Assembly: GCF_003862475.1 (NCBI RefSeq)
Contig: NZ_RRCO01000004.1
Span: forward strand, 108,036 to 172,035
DNA from: Lachnoanaerobaculum gingivalis
GTDB lineage: Bacteria > Bacillota > Clostridia > Lachnospirales > Lachnospiraceae
DNA length: 64,000 bases
Direction of reading: 5' to 3'
Positions 53,691 to 63,749 of the stretch are shown here, piece by piece. The notes below the pieces were generated by a model. It did no database searches. It saw only the letters and a list, made by a program, of their open reading frames with translations, and was not told the DNA's origin. Within the stretch, counting starts at the first letter, position 1. Each line of letters begins with the position of its first letter. Position numbers and translations under genes: made by a program.

Positions 53691-54908
53691 ATGTTTAATA
53701 TTGCGATATTGGGATTTGGAACAGTAGGTTCAGGCGTATATGAAGTTATAAAAGAAAACAATGTACTTTTAAAGGAGAAGACAGGTGAGGATATAGCTGT
53801 AAAGAGAATTCTTGATCTGCGTGAGTTCCCGGGAACCGAGTGGGAAAGCTTATTGGTGCATGACATTAAAGAGATTATAGAGGACAAGGAGATAGATGTA
53901 GTTGTAGAGACAATGGGCGGAACATCACCGGCATTTGAGTTTGTAAGGGATGCGCTTTTGTCAGGTAAGCATGTTACCACATCAAACAAGGCCTTGGTAG
54001 CGGCACATGGTACAGAACTTTTAAAGATTGCGAGAGAAAAAAATGTAAACTTCTTCTTTGAAGCAAGTGTAGGCGGCGGTATTCCTATTATCAGAACTTT
54101 GACAGAGAGCTATGCAGGTGAGCATTTTAAGGAGATTACAGGTATCTTAAACGGTACTACAAATTATATACTTACAAAGATGGATGCAGAGGGTGAGAGC
54201 TTTGAAAAGGCACTTGCTACAGCACAGGATCTTGGATATGCTGAGAGAAATCCTGAGGCTGATGTGGAAGGGCATGATACTTGCAGAAAGATTGCAATAC
54301 TTTCATCTCTTGCAACAGGTAAGGAAGTAAATTTTGAAAATATTCATACAGAGGGTATTACAAAGATAGATACTACAGATTTTGAGTATGCAAAGCATCT
54401 TAATACATCAATTAAGCTGTTCGGTGATGCTAAGTTTGAAAATGATAAGCTTTATGCATTCGTAGCACCTGTAATGGTTGAGAGCAGTCATCCGCTCTTT
54501 ATGGTAAATGATGTATTTAACGGTATCATGGTTGAGGGAAATATGCTTGGAAAGAGCATGCTCTATGGTAGCGGTGCAGGAAAGCTTCCTACTGCAAGTG
54601 CAGTAGTTGCAGATATTGTTGCAATTGCAAAGAATAAGCATGGAAATGTACCTTTCGGCTGGGGTGAGAACAAGCAGGAAGTTGTAGATATGCAGGAGAC
54701 AAGCCATAGATACTTTGTAAGATTTATGGGCAGAGACAGTGAGTTTATAGAAAAATGTAAGTCTGAATTCAAGGATTCAAGAGAAGTATACCTTGACGGC
54801 AAGGACGAATTCGCTTTGATAACAGGAGTGCTTAAGGAAAAAGATTTCCTTAGTGCTTTGAATAATCTGAGCGGTGTGATAAAATATATAAGGACAAAGA
54901 TAGTTTAA
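53691..54908 (+). CDS. hom: Homoserine dehydrogenase
   Basis: 405 aa. Reduces aspartate semialdehyde to homoserine, the entry to threonine and methionine. Seen: NIAILGFGTVGSGVYEVI (NAD(P) fold), TSNKALVAAHG, GGGIPIIRTL, NGTTNYILTKM and DVEGHDTCRKIAIL (catalytic signature). The C-terminal 80 residues form an ACT-like regulatory domain. A short GGCAC/GTGCC repeat at 54916-54937 may end the unit. Confidence 0.95.
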   Translation: MFNIAILGFGTVGSGVYEVIKENNVLLKEKTGEDIAVKRILDLREFPGTEWESLLVHDIKEIIEDKEIDVVVETMGGTSPAFEFVRDALLSGKHVTTSNKALVAAHGTELLKIAREKNVNFFFEASVGGGIPIIRTLTESYAGEHFKEITGILNGTTNYILTKMDAEGESFEKALATAQDLGYAERNPEADVEGHDTCRKIAILSSLATGKEVNFENIHTEGITKIDTTDFEYAKHLNTSIKLFGDAKFENDKLYAFVAPVMVESSHPLFMVNDVFNGIMVEGNMLGKSMLYGSGAGKLPTASAVVADIVAIAKNKHGNVPFGWGENKQEVVDMQETSHRYFVRFMGRDSEFIEKCKSEFKDSREVYLDGKDEFALITGVLKEKDFLSALNNLSGVIKYIRTKIV

Positions 54909-54958
54909 TTTTTATTGGCACTACCATCGGTGGTGCCAAAATTATATTTGGGAAGAAA

Positions 54959-55300
54959 ATGAGAAAGATATTAGAATTTTTATTAAGTTTTGTACCTCCA
55001 TGTGCATTTCATGAATTTACCGGTCTTTATTGTCCGGGTTGTGGCGGAACCAGGGCAGTGAGATTTTTGGTAAGAGGGAATATATGGAAAAGCTTTATTT
55101 ATAACCCGATAGTACTTTATACTGTTATTGCAACTTTTATTTTTTTCGCTTTTGTAGTAAAGTATAAGATTAGTGGCAAGCATTTGAATAAAGACAAGAT
55201 TGTTTTGCCGATGTTATATATAGGAATTGCTGTAATGATTTTAAACTGGATTGTAAAAGACTGGTTTTTAATCTTTAGAGGAATTGACTTATTAAAATAG
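54959..55300 (+). CDS. DUF2752 membrane protein
   Basis: 113 aa with two or three membrane helices. The family motif YCPGCGGTRAVRFL (about residues 22-35) is present. Function unknown; in other bacteria such proteins sit beside type IV pilus-like or DUF4190 genes. The DUF4190-like gene starts 13 bases downstream. Ribosome site GGGAAGAAA. Confidence 0.8.
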   Translation: MRKILEFLLSFVPPCAFHEFTGLYCPGCGGTRAVRFLVRGNIWKSFIYNPIVLYTVIATFIFFAFVVKYKISGKHLNKDKIVLPMLYIGIAVMILNWIVKDWFLIFRGIDLLK

Positions 55301-55313
55301 ACGAGGATTGTAG

Positions 55314-55667
55314 ATGAAAGATACCGTAAGTATTGCAAAAAAAAGATGGGAAAACAGAGCTTTGGTATTCGGAATAGTTTCGATAGTTCTGAATATGTGT
55401 GCTATGCCGACATCAGGAGTTCCGCTGGGTATTCCTATGGGAATATTTGCTGTTGCATTCGGAATTATTTCAGCCGTAGGCGGAATAAGGGGAAGAGCGG
55501 TTGCAGGTATTATTACAGGAATATTTGGAATATTAATAGGCTTAATTATATACTTAATGATACTTTTTGTCATTACGCAACTAAAAGATCCGAATGTTTT
55601 AAGTATGTTTAAACCGGAGCAGATAAATGTACTGCAGGATTATATTCAATTTTACATAGCGCACTAA
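55314..55667 (+). CDS. DUF4190-like small membrane protein
   Basis: 117 aa with a charged start (KKRWENRALVFG), two hydrophobic segments (about 18-58, glycine-rich: GIPMGIFAVAFGIISAVGG; and about 64-88) and a short polar tail. This is the pattern of DUF4190 proteins. No known activity. Likely cotranscribed with the DUF2752 gene. Confidence 0.65.
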   Translation: MKDTVSIAKKRWENRALVFGIVSIVLNMCAMPTSGVPLGIPMGIFAVAFGIISAVGGIRGRAVAGIITGIFGILIGLIIYLMILFVITQLKDPNVLSMFKPEQINVLQDYIQFYIAH

Positions 55668-55690
55668 TATAAATAAGGGAGGAAATAGAA

Positions 55691-57844
55691 TTGACTGATA
55701 TAGTAAAGATCCTTGCAGAAGAGCTTGGAATAAAGACGACACAGGTGGAGGCCACTATAAAGCTTATAGATGAGGGTAACACAATTCCTTTTATTTCAAG
55801 ATATAGAAAAGAGGTAACAGGCTCTCTAAATGATGAAATACTCAGACAATTTGATGAGAGATTAAAGTATCTCAGAAATCTTGAGGAGAAGAAGGAACAG
55901 GTATTATCGGCAATTGAGGAGCAGGGAAAGCTTACAGAAGAGCTTAAAAAAGAAATAGAGTCGGCACTTACCCTGGTAGCAGTGGATGATCTTTACAGAC
56001 CGTTCAGACCTAAGAGACGTACAAGAGCGATGATCGCTATTGAAAAGGGCCTTGAGAATTTCGCCACAGATATTTACGAGGAAAATCTTCAACAGCCGGC
56101 ACTTGAGGAAGCAAAAAAATATCTTTCAGATAAAGAAGGTCTTGAAGTGGAAACACCTGAGGATGCTATAGCAGGTGCTATGGATATTATTGCAGAGAAG
56201 ATCTCAGATGATGCCACATTCAGAAATAAGATAAGAGATCTCTCATTTAAGCAGGGTATACTGACTTCTGTGGCAAAGGATGAAACGGTAGAATCTGTAT
56301 ATGAAAACTACTACAATTTTGCAGAGAGCGTTTCAAAAACTGCCGGATATAAGATACTTGCAATCAACAGAGGAGAGGAAGAAAAAATACTTACAGTAAA
56401 GCTTGATCCTCCGGTTGAGGAGATTATCAGATATCTGGAAAAATGCATTATAAAAAAGCATAATGTGCATACTGAGCAGATACTTAAGGATACTATTGAT
56501 GATGCATATAAGAGACTTATTGCACCTTCAATAGAAAGAGATATCAGATCAAGTCTTACAGAAAAGGCAGAGGATGAGGCCATAAAGGTATTCGGAAAGA
56601 ATCTTACACAGCTTTTGATGCAGCCACCTGTAGCAGGTAGAGTTGTGCTTGGTTGGGATCCGGCTTTCAGAACAGGGTGTAAGCTTGCAGTAGTTGATGA
56701 GACCGGAAAGGTACTTGATACAAAGGTTATATATCCTACAGCACCGCAAAATAAAGTTGCAGAGTCAAAAAAGGTTTTAAAAGAGCTTATAAAGAAATAC
56801 AATATAAGTCTTATTTCACTTGGAAACGGTACTGCTTCCAGAGAATCCGAGGCTGTTATTGTAGAGCTTATAAAAGAAGTTGATACAAAGCTTGAGTATA
56901 TTATTGTAAATGAGGCGGGAGCCAGTGTATATTCGGCAAGTAAACTTGCAACAGAGGAGTTTCCAAACTTTGATGTAGGCCAAAGATCGGCGGCATCTAT
57001 TGCAAGAAGACTTGAAGATCCTCTGGCAGAGCTTGTAAAGATAGATCCTAAATCAATAGGTGTCGGTCAGTATCAGCATGATATGAACCAGAAAAAACTT
57101 TCAGAAGCACTTTCGGGAGTTGTAGAGGACTGTGTAAACAAGGTAGGTGTGGATTTGAACACCGCTTCAGCACCTCTTTTAGAGTATATCTCAGGTATTT
57201 CAAAGGCTGTTGCAAAAAATATAGTTGTATACAGGGAGGAAAACGGAAGCTTTAAGACAAGAAAAGAGCTTTTAAAGGTTTCCAAGCTTGGACCTAAGGC
57301 ATTTGAGCAATGTGCAGGTTTCCTTAGAATAAATGAAGGTAAAGAGCCGCTTGATATGACAAGTGTGCATCCTGAAAGTTATGAGGCTACAAAGAAGCTT
57401 TTGGAGAGTATAGGTTACAGTTCCAAGGATATCACTGTTGCCGGACTTAACGGTATTTCAAAGAAAATCACTGATTTTAAAAAGGTATCTGATGAAATCG
57501 GAATAGGTGAGATTACTTTAAAAGATATATTAAAAGAGCTTGAAAAGCCTGGAAGAGACCCAAGAGATGAGATGCAAAAGCCTATACTTCGTACTGATGT
57601 TATGGAGATGGAAGATTTAAAAGAGGGCATGATATTAAAGGGAACAGTCAGAAATGTTATTGACTTTGGTGCATTTGTGGATATCGGAGTACATCAGGAC
57701 GGACTTGTGCATATATCAAAGCTTAGCAAGAAGTTTATAAAGCATCCTCTTGAAGCAGTGAGTGTAGGAGATATTGTTGAAGTAAAGGTGGACAGTGTGG
57801 ACTTAAAGAAAAAGAGAATAGCACTGTCTATGGTATTGGATTGA
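55691..57844 (+). CDS. tex: Tex-family S1 RNA-binding transcription accessory protein
   Basis: 717 aa with a TTG start, placed 8 bases after GGGAGG and giving the usual Tex beginning (ILAEELGIKTTQVEATIKL). Order: N-terminal helical region, YqgF-like RNase H fold (about 320-450; LGWDPAFRTGCKLAVVDETG), helix-hairpin-helix (about 490-560; YISGISKAVAKNIVVYREE) and C-terminal S1 domain (about 645-715; VIDFGAFVDIGVHQDGLVHI). Conserved nucleic-acid-binding factor of transcription and stress; precise role varies. Confidence 0.93.
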   Translation: MTDIVKILAEELGIKTTQVEATIKLIDEGNTIPFISRYRKEVTGSLNDEILRQFDERLKYLRNLEEKKEQVLSAIEEQGKLTEELKKEIESALTLVAVDDLYRPFRPKRRTRAMIAIEKGLENFATDIYEENLQQPALEEAKKYLSDKEGLEVETPEDAIAGAMDIIAEKISDDATFRNKIRDLSFKQGILTSVAKDETVESVYENYYNFAESVSKTAGYKILAINRGEEEKILTVKLDPPVEEIIRYLEKCIIKKHNVHTEQILKDTIDDAYKRLIAPSIERDIRSSLTEKAEDEAIKVFGKNLTQLLMQPPVAGRVVLGWDPAFRTGCKLAVVDETGKVLDTKVIYPTAPQNKVAESKKVLKELIKKYNISLISLGNGTASRESEAVIVELIKEVDTKLEYIIVNEAGASVYSASKLATEEFPNFDVGQRSAASIARRLEDPLAELVKIDPKSIGVGQYQHDMNQKKLSEALSGVVEDCVNKVGVDLNTASAPLLEYISGISKAVAKNIVVYREENGSFKTRKELLKVSKLGPKAFEQCAGFLRINEGKEPLDMTSVHPESYEATKKLLESIGYSSKDITVAGLNGISKKITDFKKVSDEIGIGEITLKDILKELEKPGRDPRDEMQKPILRTDVMEMEDLKEGMILKGTVRNVIDFGAFVDIGVHQDGLVHISKLSKKFIKHPLEAVSVGDIVEVKVDSVDLKKKRIALSMVLD

Positions 57845-57845
57845 T

Positions 57846-58334
57846 ATGAATAAAATAAAGATAGATATGCAGCTTAATGCAAAGGATATATGGCTTTTTT
57901 CCATGTATCACAGCAACAGAGGTTTCCTGCTGATATTTAATGTGCTTTTTACTGCTGTAATGTATTATTATATGATTACTTCTTGGAATAAAATTGATAC
58001 TCCAAGAAAAATCCTATTTTTGGTATTGGCAAATATGTTTTTGATAATACAGCCGGCAATGCTTTATCTAAAATCAGCAAAACAGGCAAGAAGCGAGGCT
58101 ATAAGAGCAGGGCTTTCACTTGAGATGAATGATGAGGGAATTGTGGTTTCATCAAAGGGAGAGAGTGTTGATTTTAAGTGGGAGAGCGGATTTCGTTCAA
58201 GGATAGTACCCGGTATTATAATAATATACGTGGATGCTGTCAGAGGTTATTTATTACCTGACAGATATACAAAGGAAAATAAAGACAAGATAGTTGCTGT
58301 TTTAAAAGAGAAGACAAGGGTAAGTTTTTTATAA
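57846..58334 (+). CDS. YcxB-like membrane protein
   Basis: 162 aa. Two membrane segments (about 27-46, 57-75) and a C-terminal soluble part (about 85-160; SLEMNDEGIVVSSKGESVDF; GYLLPDRYTKENKDKIVAVL), the layout of YcxB-like proteins. Starts 1 base after the tex stop and ends 2 bases before tsaE, so part of the same operon. Function unknown. Confidence 0.7.
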   Translation: MNKIKIDMQLNAKDIWLFSMYHSNRGFLLIFNVLFTAVMYYYMITSWNKIDTPRKILFLVLANMFLIIQPAMLYLKSAKQARSEAIRAGLSLEMNDEGIVVSSKGESVDFKWESGFRSRIVPGIIIIYVDAVRGYLLPDRYTKENKDKIVAVLKEKTRVSFL

Positions 58335-58336
58335 TT

Positions 58337-58798
58337 ATGAATACAAGGGTATTTGAGAGTTTTTCCGATAAGGAAACATTTGATATTGCCTTTAGGATTG
58401 CAAATAATCTGAAGGCAAAAACCGGTTCTGCGGTGGTATGCCTTGACGGAGATCTTGGAGTCGGTAAAACCGTTTTTGCAAAGGGATTCGGTGCAGGGCT
58501 TGGAATAAAGAGAGATATTGTAAGTCCTACATTTAATATAGTGAAAAGCTATGAAGGTGATAAAAGACTGCATCATTTTGATGTGTACAGAATTTCTGAT
58601 ATCTCTGAGCTTGATGAAATAGGATTTGATGAATTTATATATGATGATGCTATAGTCCTTATAGAGTGGTCAAAGCTTATAGAAGAAGCATTGCCGGCAA
58701 ATATTATAAGGGTTGTTATATCAAAGGATCTTGAAAAGGGATTTGATTACAGAAAAATAGCAGTGGAAGGCATGAATGATGAAGATTTTGGGAATTGA
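58337..58798 (+). CDS. tsaE: tRNA t6A biosynthesis ATPase TsaE
   Basis: 153 aa. P-loop GDLGVGKTVFAKGFG, VSPTFNIVKSYEG and HFDVYRISDISELDEIGFDE are family hallmarks. It drives cycles of the TsaB-TsaD complex that makes threonylcarbamoyladenosine at tRNA position 37. Overlaps tsaB by 23 bases. Confidence 0.95.
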   Translation: MNTRVFESFSDKETFDIAFRIANNLKAKTGSAVVCLDGDLGVGKTVFAKGFGAGLGIKRDIVSPTFNIVKSYEGDKRLHHFDVYRISDISELDEIGFDEFIYDDAIVLIEWSKLIEEALPANIIRVVISKDLEKGFDYRKIAVEGMNDEDFGN

Positions 58799-59486
58799 AA
58801 GTGCTGCATTAGTGGCTTCAGTTGCAATAATAGATGAAAATGTGACAATAGCGGAATATACTACAAATTTTAAAAAGACTCATTCAGAGACATTATTGCC
58901 AATGCTTAATGAAATAGTAAAAATGACAGGAGTGGATCTAAAAGAGCTTTCAGCTATTGCAATTTCAGGAGGTCCGGGATCATTTACCGGACTTAGAATA
59001 GGTGCTGCGAGTGCAAAGGGACTGGGACTGGCACTTGATTTGCCGCTTATTCATGTGCCTACACTTGATGCTATGGCATTAAATATATACTCAAGTGATG
59101 CTCTGATTGTACCTATAATGGATGCCAGAAGAAATCAAGTATATACAGGTATATATAAAAATGTAGGTAAATTGGAAGTTATAAGAGAATCAATGGCGAT
59201 TTCCATAGATGAATTACTTGACATACTAGGAGAAATAGATAAAGAAGAAAAAATAATAAGAACAGTATTCCTTGGTGACGGAGTTCCGGTATTCAAGGAA
59301 TATATTGATGGAAACTTTGAAATTGCACATGATTTTGCTCCGGCAAATTTGAACAGACAAAGAGCATCAAATATTGCAATGCTTGGTATGGAGATGTTTA
59401 AAGAAGGAAAAACCATGGTATCTGATGATATGAGACCGGAATATCTTAGAAAAAGCCAAGCTGAAAGGGAGAGAAATGTGGATTAG
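58776..59486 (+). CDS. tsaB: tRNA t6A biosynthesis protein TsaB
   Basis: 236 aa ASKHA-fold partner of TsaD, enzymatically inactive itself. Seen: ILGIESAALVASVAIID, HSETLLPMLNEI and AISGGPGSFTGLRIGAASAK. Start at the first ATG (58776), after GGAAGG inside tsaE; a second ATG follows at once. The last 11 bases overlap rimI. Confidence 0.95.
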   Translation: MMKILGIESAALVASVAIIDENVTIAEYTTNFKKTHSETLLPMLNEIVKMTGVDLKELSAIAISGGPGSFTGLRIGAASAKGLGLALDLPLIHVPTLDAMALNIYSSDALIVPIMDARRNQVYTGIYKNVGKLEVIRESMAISIDELLDILGEIDKEEKIIRTVFLGDGVPVFKEYIDGNFEIAHDFAPANLNRQRASNIAMLGMEMFKEGKTMVSDDMRPEYLRKSQAERERNVD

Positions 59487-59916
59487 ACCCATGCTTCTTT
59501 CTGATGTGGAAGCAATAAGAAGCTTAGAAACTGATATTTTTAGTGATGCATGGAGCGAAAATAATATAAAAGACTCTATAGAATCTAAATTCGATTACTG
59601 CATCGTGATTGAAGATGACTATAGAGTCTTGGCATATATAGTTTTCAGGGTAAATGAAGATGAAGCGGAGCTGTTTAGAATAGCTACCGATAAACAGTAC
59701 AGAGGATTTGGCTGTGGACATAAGTTAATGAACTTTATGATTTCAAATCTTAGAGATATGAAAGTAAAAAAGGTTTTTCTTGAGGTCAGATGCCAAAACA
59801 AAGACGCCATAAGTCTGTATGAGCATTATGGCTTTAAAAAAATCGGTATCAGAAAAGAATATTACTTTGATCCCACAGATGATGCTCTGTTAATGGAAGG
59901 ATATATAAAATGTTAG
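59476..59916 (+). CDS. rimI: Ribosomal-protein-alanine N-acetyltransferase RimI-like
   Basis: 146 aa GNAT fold with acetyl-CoA loop QYRGFGCGHKLMNFM and VRCQNKDAISLYEHYGFKKI. Usually acetylates the N-terminus of ribosomal protein S18. Placed between tsaB and tsaD as in many Firmicutes; overlaps both neighbours. Confidence 0.9.
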   Translation: MWIRPMLLSDVEAIRSLETDIFSDAWSENNIKDSIESKFDYCIVIEDDYRVLAYIVFRVNEDEAELFRIATDKQYRGFGCGHKLMNFMISNLRDMKVKKVFLEVRCQNKDAISLYEHYGFKKIGIRKEYYFDPTDDALLMEGYIKC

Positions 59917-60821
59917 ATATTTGTTTATTAGGTACCGGAGGTATGATGCCGCTACCTTACAGATGGCTGACTTCAATGATGGCCAGATGTGAAGGAGTAA
60001 ATCTTTTAATAGATTGCGGTGAGGGTACTCAGGTTGCCATAAAAGAGAAGGGATGGAGTCCGAAGCCTATAGATGTGATCTGTTTTACACATTTTCATGC
60101 GGATCATATAAGCGGTTTACCGGGACTTTTACTTACAATCGGAAATTGTGAAAAGACCACTCCGCTTCTTATCATAGGTCCTAAGGGACTTGAAAGAGTT
60201 GTAAATGCTATGAGAGTTATAGCACCGGAGCTTCCTTTTGAAATTCAGTTCCATGAACTTAGAGAAAATGAGGAAGTGATAGATTTTGCACCTTATAAGA
60301 TAGAAGCGTATAAGGTAAGCCATAGAGTAACATGCTACGGCTACAGAATTTCTATTGACAGAAAGGGCAAGTTTGATGCCGCCAGAGCAAAGGAGCTTGA
60401 TATACCGTTAAAATACTGGAATAAATTGCAGCATGGTGAAACTATCACTGACGGAGATATCACATATACTCCTGATATGGTAATGGGAGAGGCAAGAAGA
60501 GGTATAAAGGTAAATTATTGCACAGATACAAGACCTGTTCCGATTATTGCAGATTATGCCGCTGATTGCGACCTGTTTATATGTGAGGGTATGTATGGTG
60601 AAGATGAAAAAGAAGAAAATGCCAAAGAACATAAGCATATGACTATGATGGAAGCTGCAAATCTTGGAAAAGTTGCAAATCCCAAGAGAATGTGGTTGAC
60701 ACATTATTCGCCGTCAATGAATAAACCGGATGAGTATATTGATAAGCTGAAAAAAATCTGTCCGGTTATAGAAACCGCAAGAGATGGATGGAGTGTAGAG
60801 CTTGGTTATGAAGAAGAGTAA
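59910..60821 (+). CDS. rnz: Ribonuclease Z-like metallo-beta-lactamase-fold nuclease
   Basis: 303 aa. Zinc motif [44 protein letters not shown] and a late LTHYSPS histidine match RNase Z, which trims tRNA 3' ends. Overlaps rimI by 7 bases and tsaD by 14, linking tRNA processing with the t6A cluster. Other MBL hydrolases are possible but less likely. Confidence 0.85.
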   Translation: MLDICLLGTGGMMPLPYRWLTSMMARCEGVNLLIDCGEGTQVAIKEKGWSPKPIDVICFTHFHADHISGLPGLLLTIGNCEKTTPLLIIGPKGLERVVNAMRVIAPELPFEIQFHELRENEEVIDFAPYKIEAYKVSHRVTCYGYRISIDRKGKFDAARAKELDIPLKYWNKLQHGETITDGDITYTPDMVMGEARRGIKVNYCTDTRPVPIIADYAADCDLFICEGMYGEDEKEENAKEHKHMTMMEAANLGKVANPKRMWLTHYSPSMNKPDEYIDKLKKICPVIETARDGWSVELGYEEE

Positions 60822-61824
60822 TGTAAAAATACTTGCAATAGAAAGTTCATGTGATGAGACTGCGGCAGCAGTTGTGGAAGATGGAAGAAAGGTGCTTTCA
60901 AATATTATTTCATCACAGATAGACTTGCATACAATATACGGAGGCGTAGTCCCTGAGATTGCCTCCAGAAAGCATATAGAAAATATAAATTTTGTTATAA
61001 AAGATGCACTGAAAGAGGCAAATGTTACCTTTGATGATATAGATGCAATAGCGGTTACATACGGACCGGGACTTGTAGGTGCACTGCTTGTAGGCGTGGG
61101 CGAAGCAAAGGCACTTGCCTACGGACTGAATAAACCGCTTATAGGTGTACATCATATAAAGGGACATGTACTTGCAAATCTTATAGAGCATGAAGAACTT
61201 GAGCCGCCATTTGTATGTTTGATTGTTTCAGGAGGTCATACTGAAATAGCAATTGTAAAAGATTATAATGATTTTGAGATAGTTGCCACCACCAGAGATG
61301 ATGCGGCAGGTGAGGCATTTGATAAGGTGGCAAGAAGCGTGGGACTTGGATATCCGGGTGGTCCAAAGATAGATAAGGCCGCAAAGCTTGGCAATCCTCA
61401 TGCCATAGAGTTTCCAAAGGCAAGAGTAAATGATTCAAAATATGATTTCAGCTTTTCAGGTGTAAAGTCTGCTGTCCTAAATTATCAAAACAAGGCAAAT
61501 ATGACAGGTGAAAAGATAAATGTAAATGATCTTGTAGCTTCATTTCAAAGAGCTGTTGTAGAGGTTTTGGTGGAACATACCATTGAAGTTGCAAAGGATT
61601 ATAATATAAAGAATGTGGCTATGGCAGGTGGAGTGGCGTCAAATACAGCACTTAGAAGTCTGATGGAAGAAAAATGCAGTGAAGAAGGTTTGAAACTTCA
61701 TTTCCCATCACCTATATATTGCACTGATAATGCCGCAATGATTGGTGTGGCCGCATACTTTGAGTATTTAAATGAAAACTTTAAAGATTTGGCACTTAAT
61801 GCAGTGCCGAATCTGGAACTGTGA
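60808..61824 (+). CDS. tsaD: tRNA N6-adenosine threonylcarbamoyltransferase TsaD
   Basis: 338 aa from the ATG at 60808 ([20 protein letters not shown]); a TTG six bases upstream is possible. Iron-binding His pair in [11 protein letters not shown], plus [27 protein letters not shown] and [13 protein letters not shown]. It transfers threonylcarbamoyl from TC-AMP to A37 of ANN-decoding tRNAs with TsaB and TsaE. Confidence 0.97.
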   Translation: MKKSNVKILAIESSCDETAAAVVEDGRKVLSNIISSQIDLHTIYGGVVPEIASRKHIENINFVIKDALKEANVTFDDIDAIAVTYGPGLVGALLVGVGEAKALAYGLNKPLIGVHHIKGHVLANLIEHEELEPPFVCLIVSGGHTEIAIVKDYNDFEIVATTRDDAAGEAFDKVARSVGLGYPGGPKIDKAAKLGNPHAIEFPKARVNDSKYDFSFSGVKSAVLNYQNKANMTGEKINVNDLVASFQRAVVEVLVEHTIEVAKDYNIKNVAMAGGVASNTALRSLMEEKCSEEGLKLHFPSPIYCTDNAAMIGVAAYFEYLNENFKDLALNAVPNLEL

Positions 61825-61860
61825 TTATAAAAAGTATTATAACGATATTGGAATATGATT

Positions 61861-62553
61861 ATGAAAAGTACGGCAATAATACTGGCGGCAGGCAGCGGTA
61901 AGAGATTTAGCAGTGATAAAAAGAAACAGTTTGTAGAGCTTTTTGAAAAGCCTTTATTATACTATTCTTTAAAAGCCTTCAGTGAAAGTAAGGTGGATGA
62001 AATCATTGTAGTCACTTCAAAAGATGATATTGACTTCGTAAGAGAAGATATTGTAAAAAAATACGAATTTTTTAAGGTAAAAGATATTGTTTCCGGCGGA
62101 AATGAAAGATATGATTCTGTATATAGTGGATTGAAGGCTGTATCAGGAGATATATGTCTGATACATGACTGTGCCAGAGCCATGATAAATGTGGAACTTA
62201 TAAACAGATGTATAGACGAAACGCTTAAGTATAGGGCGGTGGTACCTGTAGTAGCTCCAAAGGATACTATAAGATTGAGAGATGGTGAGTTTGGCGGTGA
62301 GACAATTGATCGAAGTACCCTTTGTATTATACAGACTCCACAATGCTTTTATACGGAGCTTATAAAGTCGGCATTTGAAAAGATGTATAAAACCGATTAT
62401 AAATCTCTTGGAATTACAGATGATGCAATGGTGGTGGAGAAGTTTAATGATACAAAGGTAAGACTGATAGAGGGTGATTATAAAAATATAAAAGTAACCA
62501 CACCTGAGGATATAGTGATAGCTAAGATGTTTTTGGACGCCGGTAATTGTTGA
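61861..62553 (+). CDS. ispD: 2-C-methyl-D-erythritol 4-phosphate cytidylyltransferase
   Basis: 230 aa from the ATG at 61861 (8 bases after TTGGA; an ATG at 61855 is too close). MEP-pathway step to isopentenyl diphosphate. Seen: IILAAGSGKRFSSDKKKQF (CTP loop), HDCARAMIN and ITDDAMVVEKF plus the C-terminal NIKVTTPEDI. Slightly divergent from ACGGGxRM forms in its first loop. Confidence 0.92.
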   Translation: MKSTAIILAAGSGKRFSSDKKKQFVELFEKPLLYYSLKAFSESKVDEIIVVTSKDDIDFVREDIVKKYEFFKVKDIVSGGNERYDSVYSGLKAVSGDICLIHDCARAMINVELINRCIDETLKYRAVVPVVAPKDTIRLRDGEFGGETIDRSTLCIIQTPQCFYTELIKSAFEKMYKTDYKSLGITDDAMVVEKFNDTKVRLIEGDYKNIKVTTPEDIVIAKMFLDAGNC

Positions 62554-62556
62554 CGG

Positions 62557-62590
62557 AAAAGCCGATGTGCCTGTGGTTACGTTGGCTTTT
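62557..62590 (+). terminator. Terminator after ispD
   Basis: AAAAGCCGATGT pairs with ACGTTGGCTTTT (G:U pairs included). Confidence 0.7.
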
Positions 62591-62635
62591 CGGGTATTTA
62601 TAAGATATATAAATTAGAAGTTGTAAGGGGGAGTA

Positions 62636-63112
62636 ATGGACAGGGATGTTGAACTTATCCAAGCGATAAAAGAAGATATGGAGACTATTTGGAAGATGCA
62701 ACTGGAAGCATTTGCAGGACTTTTGGAAAAATATAATGATTATGATATAAGCCCTGCCGCTGAAACATTTGACAAGGTAATGTCAAAGTTTGAACAGCCA
62801 TGTACAACTTATTATTTTATTGTTGTTAATTCCAAAAGAATTGGTGTGGTTCGTATCATTGATAATAAAGATGGAAGCAGGAAGAAAATAGCTCCAATAT
62901 GGATAATGCCGGAGTTCAGAAATAAAGGATATGCTCAACAAGCCATCAAGGCTGCTGAAAAAATACATGGAAGTGAAAATTGGTGTTTAGGCACTATTTT
63001 ACAGGAAAAAGGTAATTGCCATCTCTATGAAAAGCTTGGATATCATAGAATTGAAAAGATAGATAATATCAGCGATATTATGAATATAGTGTACTATGAG
63101 AAAGATAGCTGA
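62636..63112 (+). CDS. GNAT-family N-acetyltransferase
   Basis: 158 aa. Acetyl-CoA motif PEFRNKGYAQQAIKAAEKI and NCHLYEKLGYHRIEKID. Substrate unknown. GGGGGAG ribosome site. Own unit, convergent with the toxin-antitoxin pair. Confidence 0.85.
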   Translation: MDRDVELIQAIKEDMETIWKMQLEAFAGLLEKYNDYDISPAAETFDKVMSKFEQPCTTYYFIVVNSKRIGVVRIIDNKDGSRKKIAPIWIMPEFRNKGYAQQAIKAAEKIHGSENWCLGTILQEKGNCHLYEKLGYHRIEKIDNISDIMNIVYYEKDS

Positions 63113-63168
63113 GGCTGATAGATCTCGGTTTGTAGTGCTATAATATAATGATTTACATATTTGTAAAA

Positions 63169-63447
63169 CTACATACCGAAAAGGTCAGCGTGAGTACCGG
63201 TTTCAGTTGCAATGATAATAAGCCTATCATCTTCAACACGATATATTAATAACCAATCCGGTTCTATATGACATTCTCTAAAGTCTGACATATTACCGGA
63301 TAGTTGGTGGTCTCTATATTTGGACTCAAGTGATTTTCCTGTACTAAGTGAATCAAGTACATCTACTAATTTTGCAATGTTTTTACCACGCTTCTTGATT
63401 CGCTTTACATCACGCTTCATCTTATTTGTAAATAGGATTTGATACAT
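63169..63447 (-). CDS. yafQ: YafQ-family type II toxin (RelE/ParE superfamily mRNA interferase)
   Basis: 92 aa. Seen: KMKRDVKRIKKRGKNI, HQLSGNMSDFRECHIEPDW, LLIYRVEDD and a C-terminal GTHADLFGM that matches the YafQ catalytic His region. The protein cleaves mRNA on the ribosome when free. Its start abuts the antitoxin stop (63448), the usual antitoxin-first order. Confidence 0.92.
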   Translation of the reverse strand: MYQILFTNKMKRDVKRIKKRGKNIAKLVDVLDSLSTGKSLESKYRDHQLSGNMSDFRECHIEPDWLLIYRVEDDRLIIIATETGTHADLFGM

Positions 63448-63711
63448 TTAATCCTCTAACATAGCTAAAACAGCTTCTTTTGCAGAATTATATGGTCCAT
63501 TTAAGTTTCTATGTAACCTTGCATCTTGAATTGCACTAAGACTTTCATCATATTGCTTTTTATGTACAACAGGAAATGGTAGTCCATTGTGTTCAAGTGA
63601 AGCATTTAAGAAAATTCTTATTGCTGTTGATGTATCCAAACCTAGACTTGAAAATAGTGAGTCTGCGTCTTTCTTTAGCTGATCATCTATACGAATTTGT
63701 AGTGTTGACAT
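63448..63711 (-). CDS. dinJ: RelB/DinJ-family antitoxin
   Basis: 87 aa. Ribbon-helix-helix N-terminus (TLQIRIDDQLKKDADSLFSS; GLDTSTAIRIFLN) for DNA binding and dimerisation, C-terminal toxin-binding part (NGPYNSAKEAVLAML). GGAGGTGCAAT ribosome site. It neutralises the downstream YafQ toxin and represses its own promoter in known systems. Confidence 0.92.
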   Translation of the reverse strand: MSTLQIRIDDQLKKDADSLFSSLGLDTSTAIRIFLNASLEHNGLPFPVVHKKQYDESLSAIQDARLHRNLNGPYNSAKEAVLAMLED

Positions 63712-63749
63712 ATTGCACCTCCAATATATAAGTAATTATTTGTAGTATA

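Noticed and set aside
55346..55612. 88-aa frame inside the DUF4190-like gene
   Set aside because: Out-of-frame shadow; the other frame has the ribosome site and membrane pattern.
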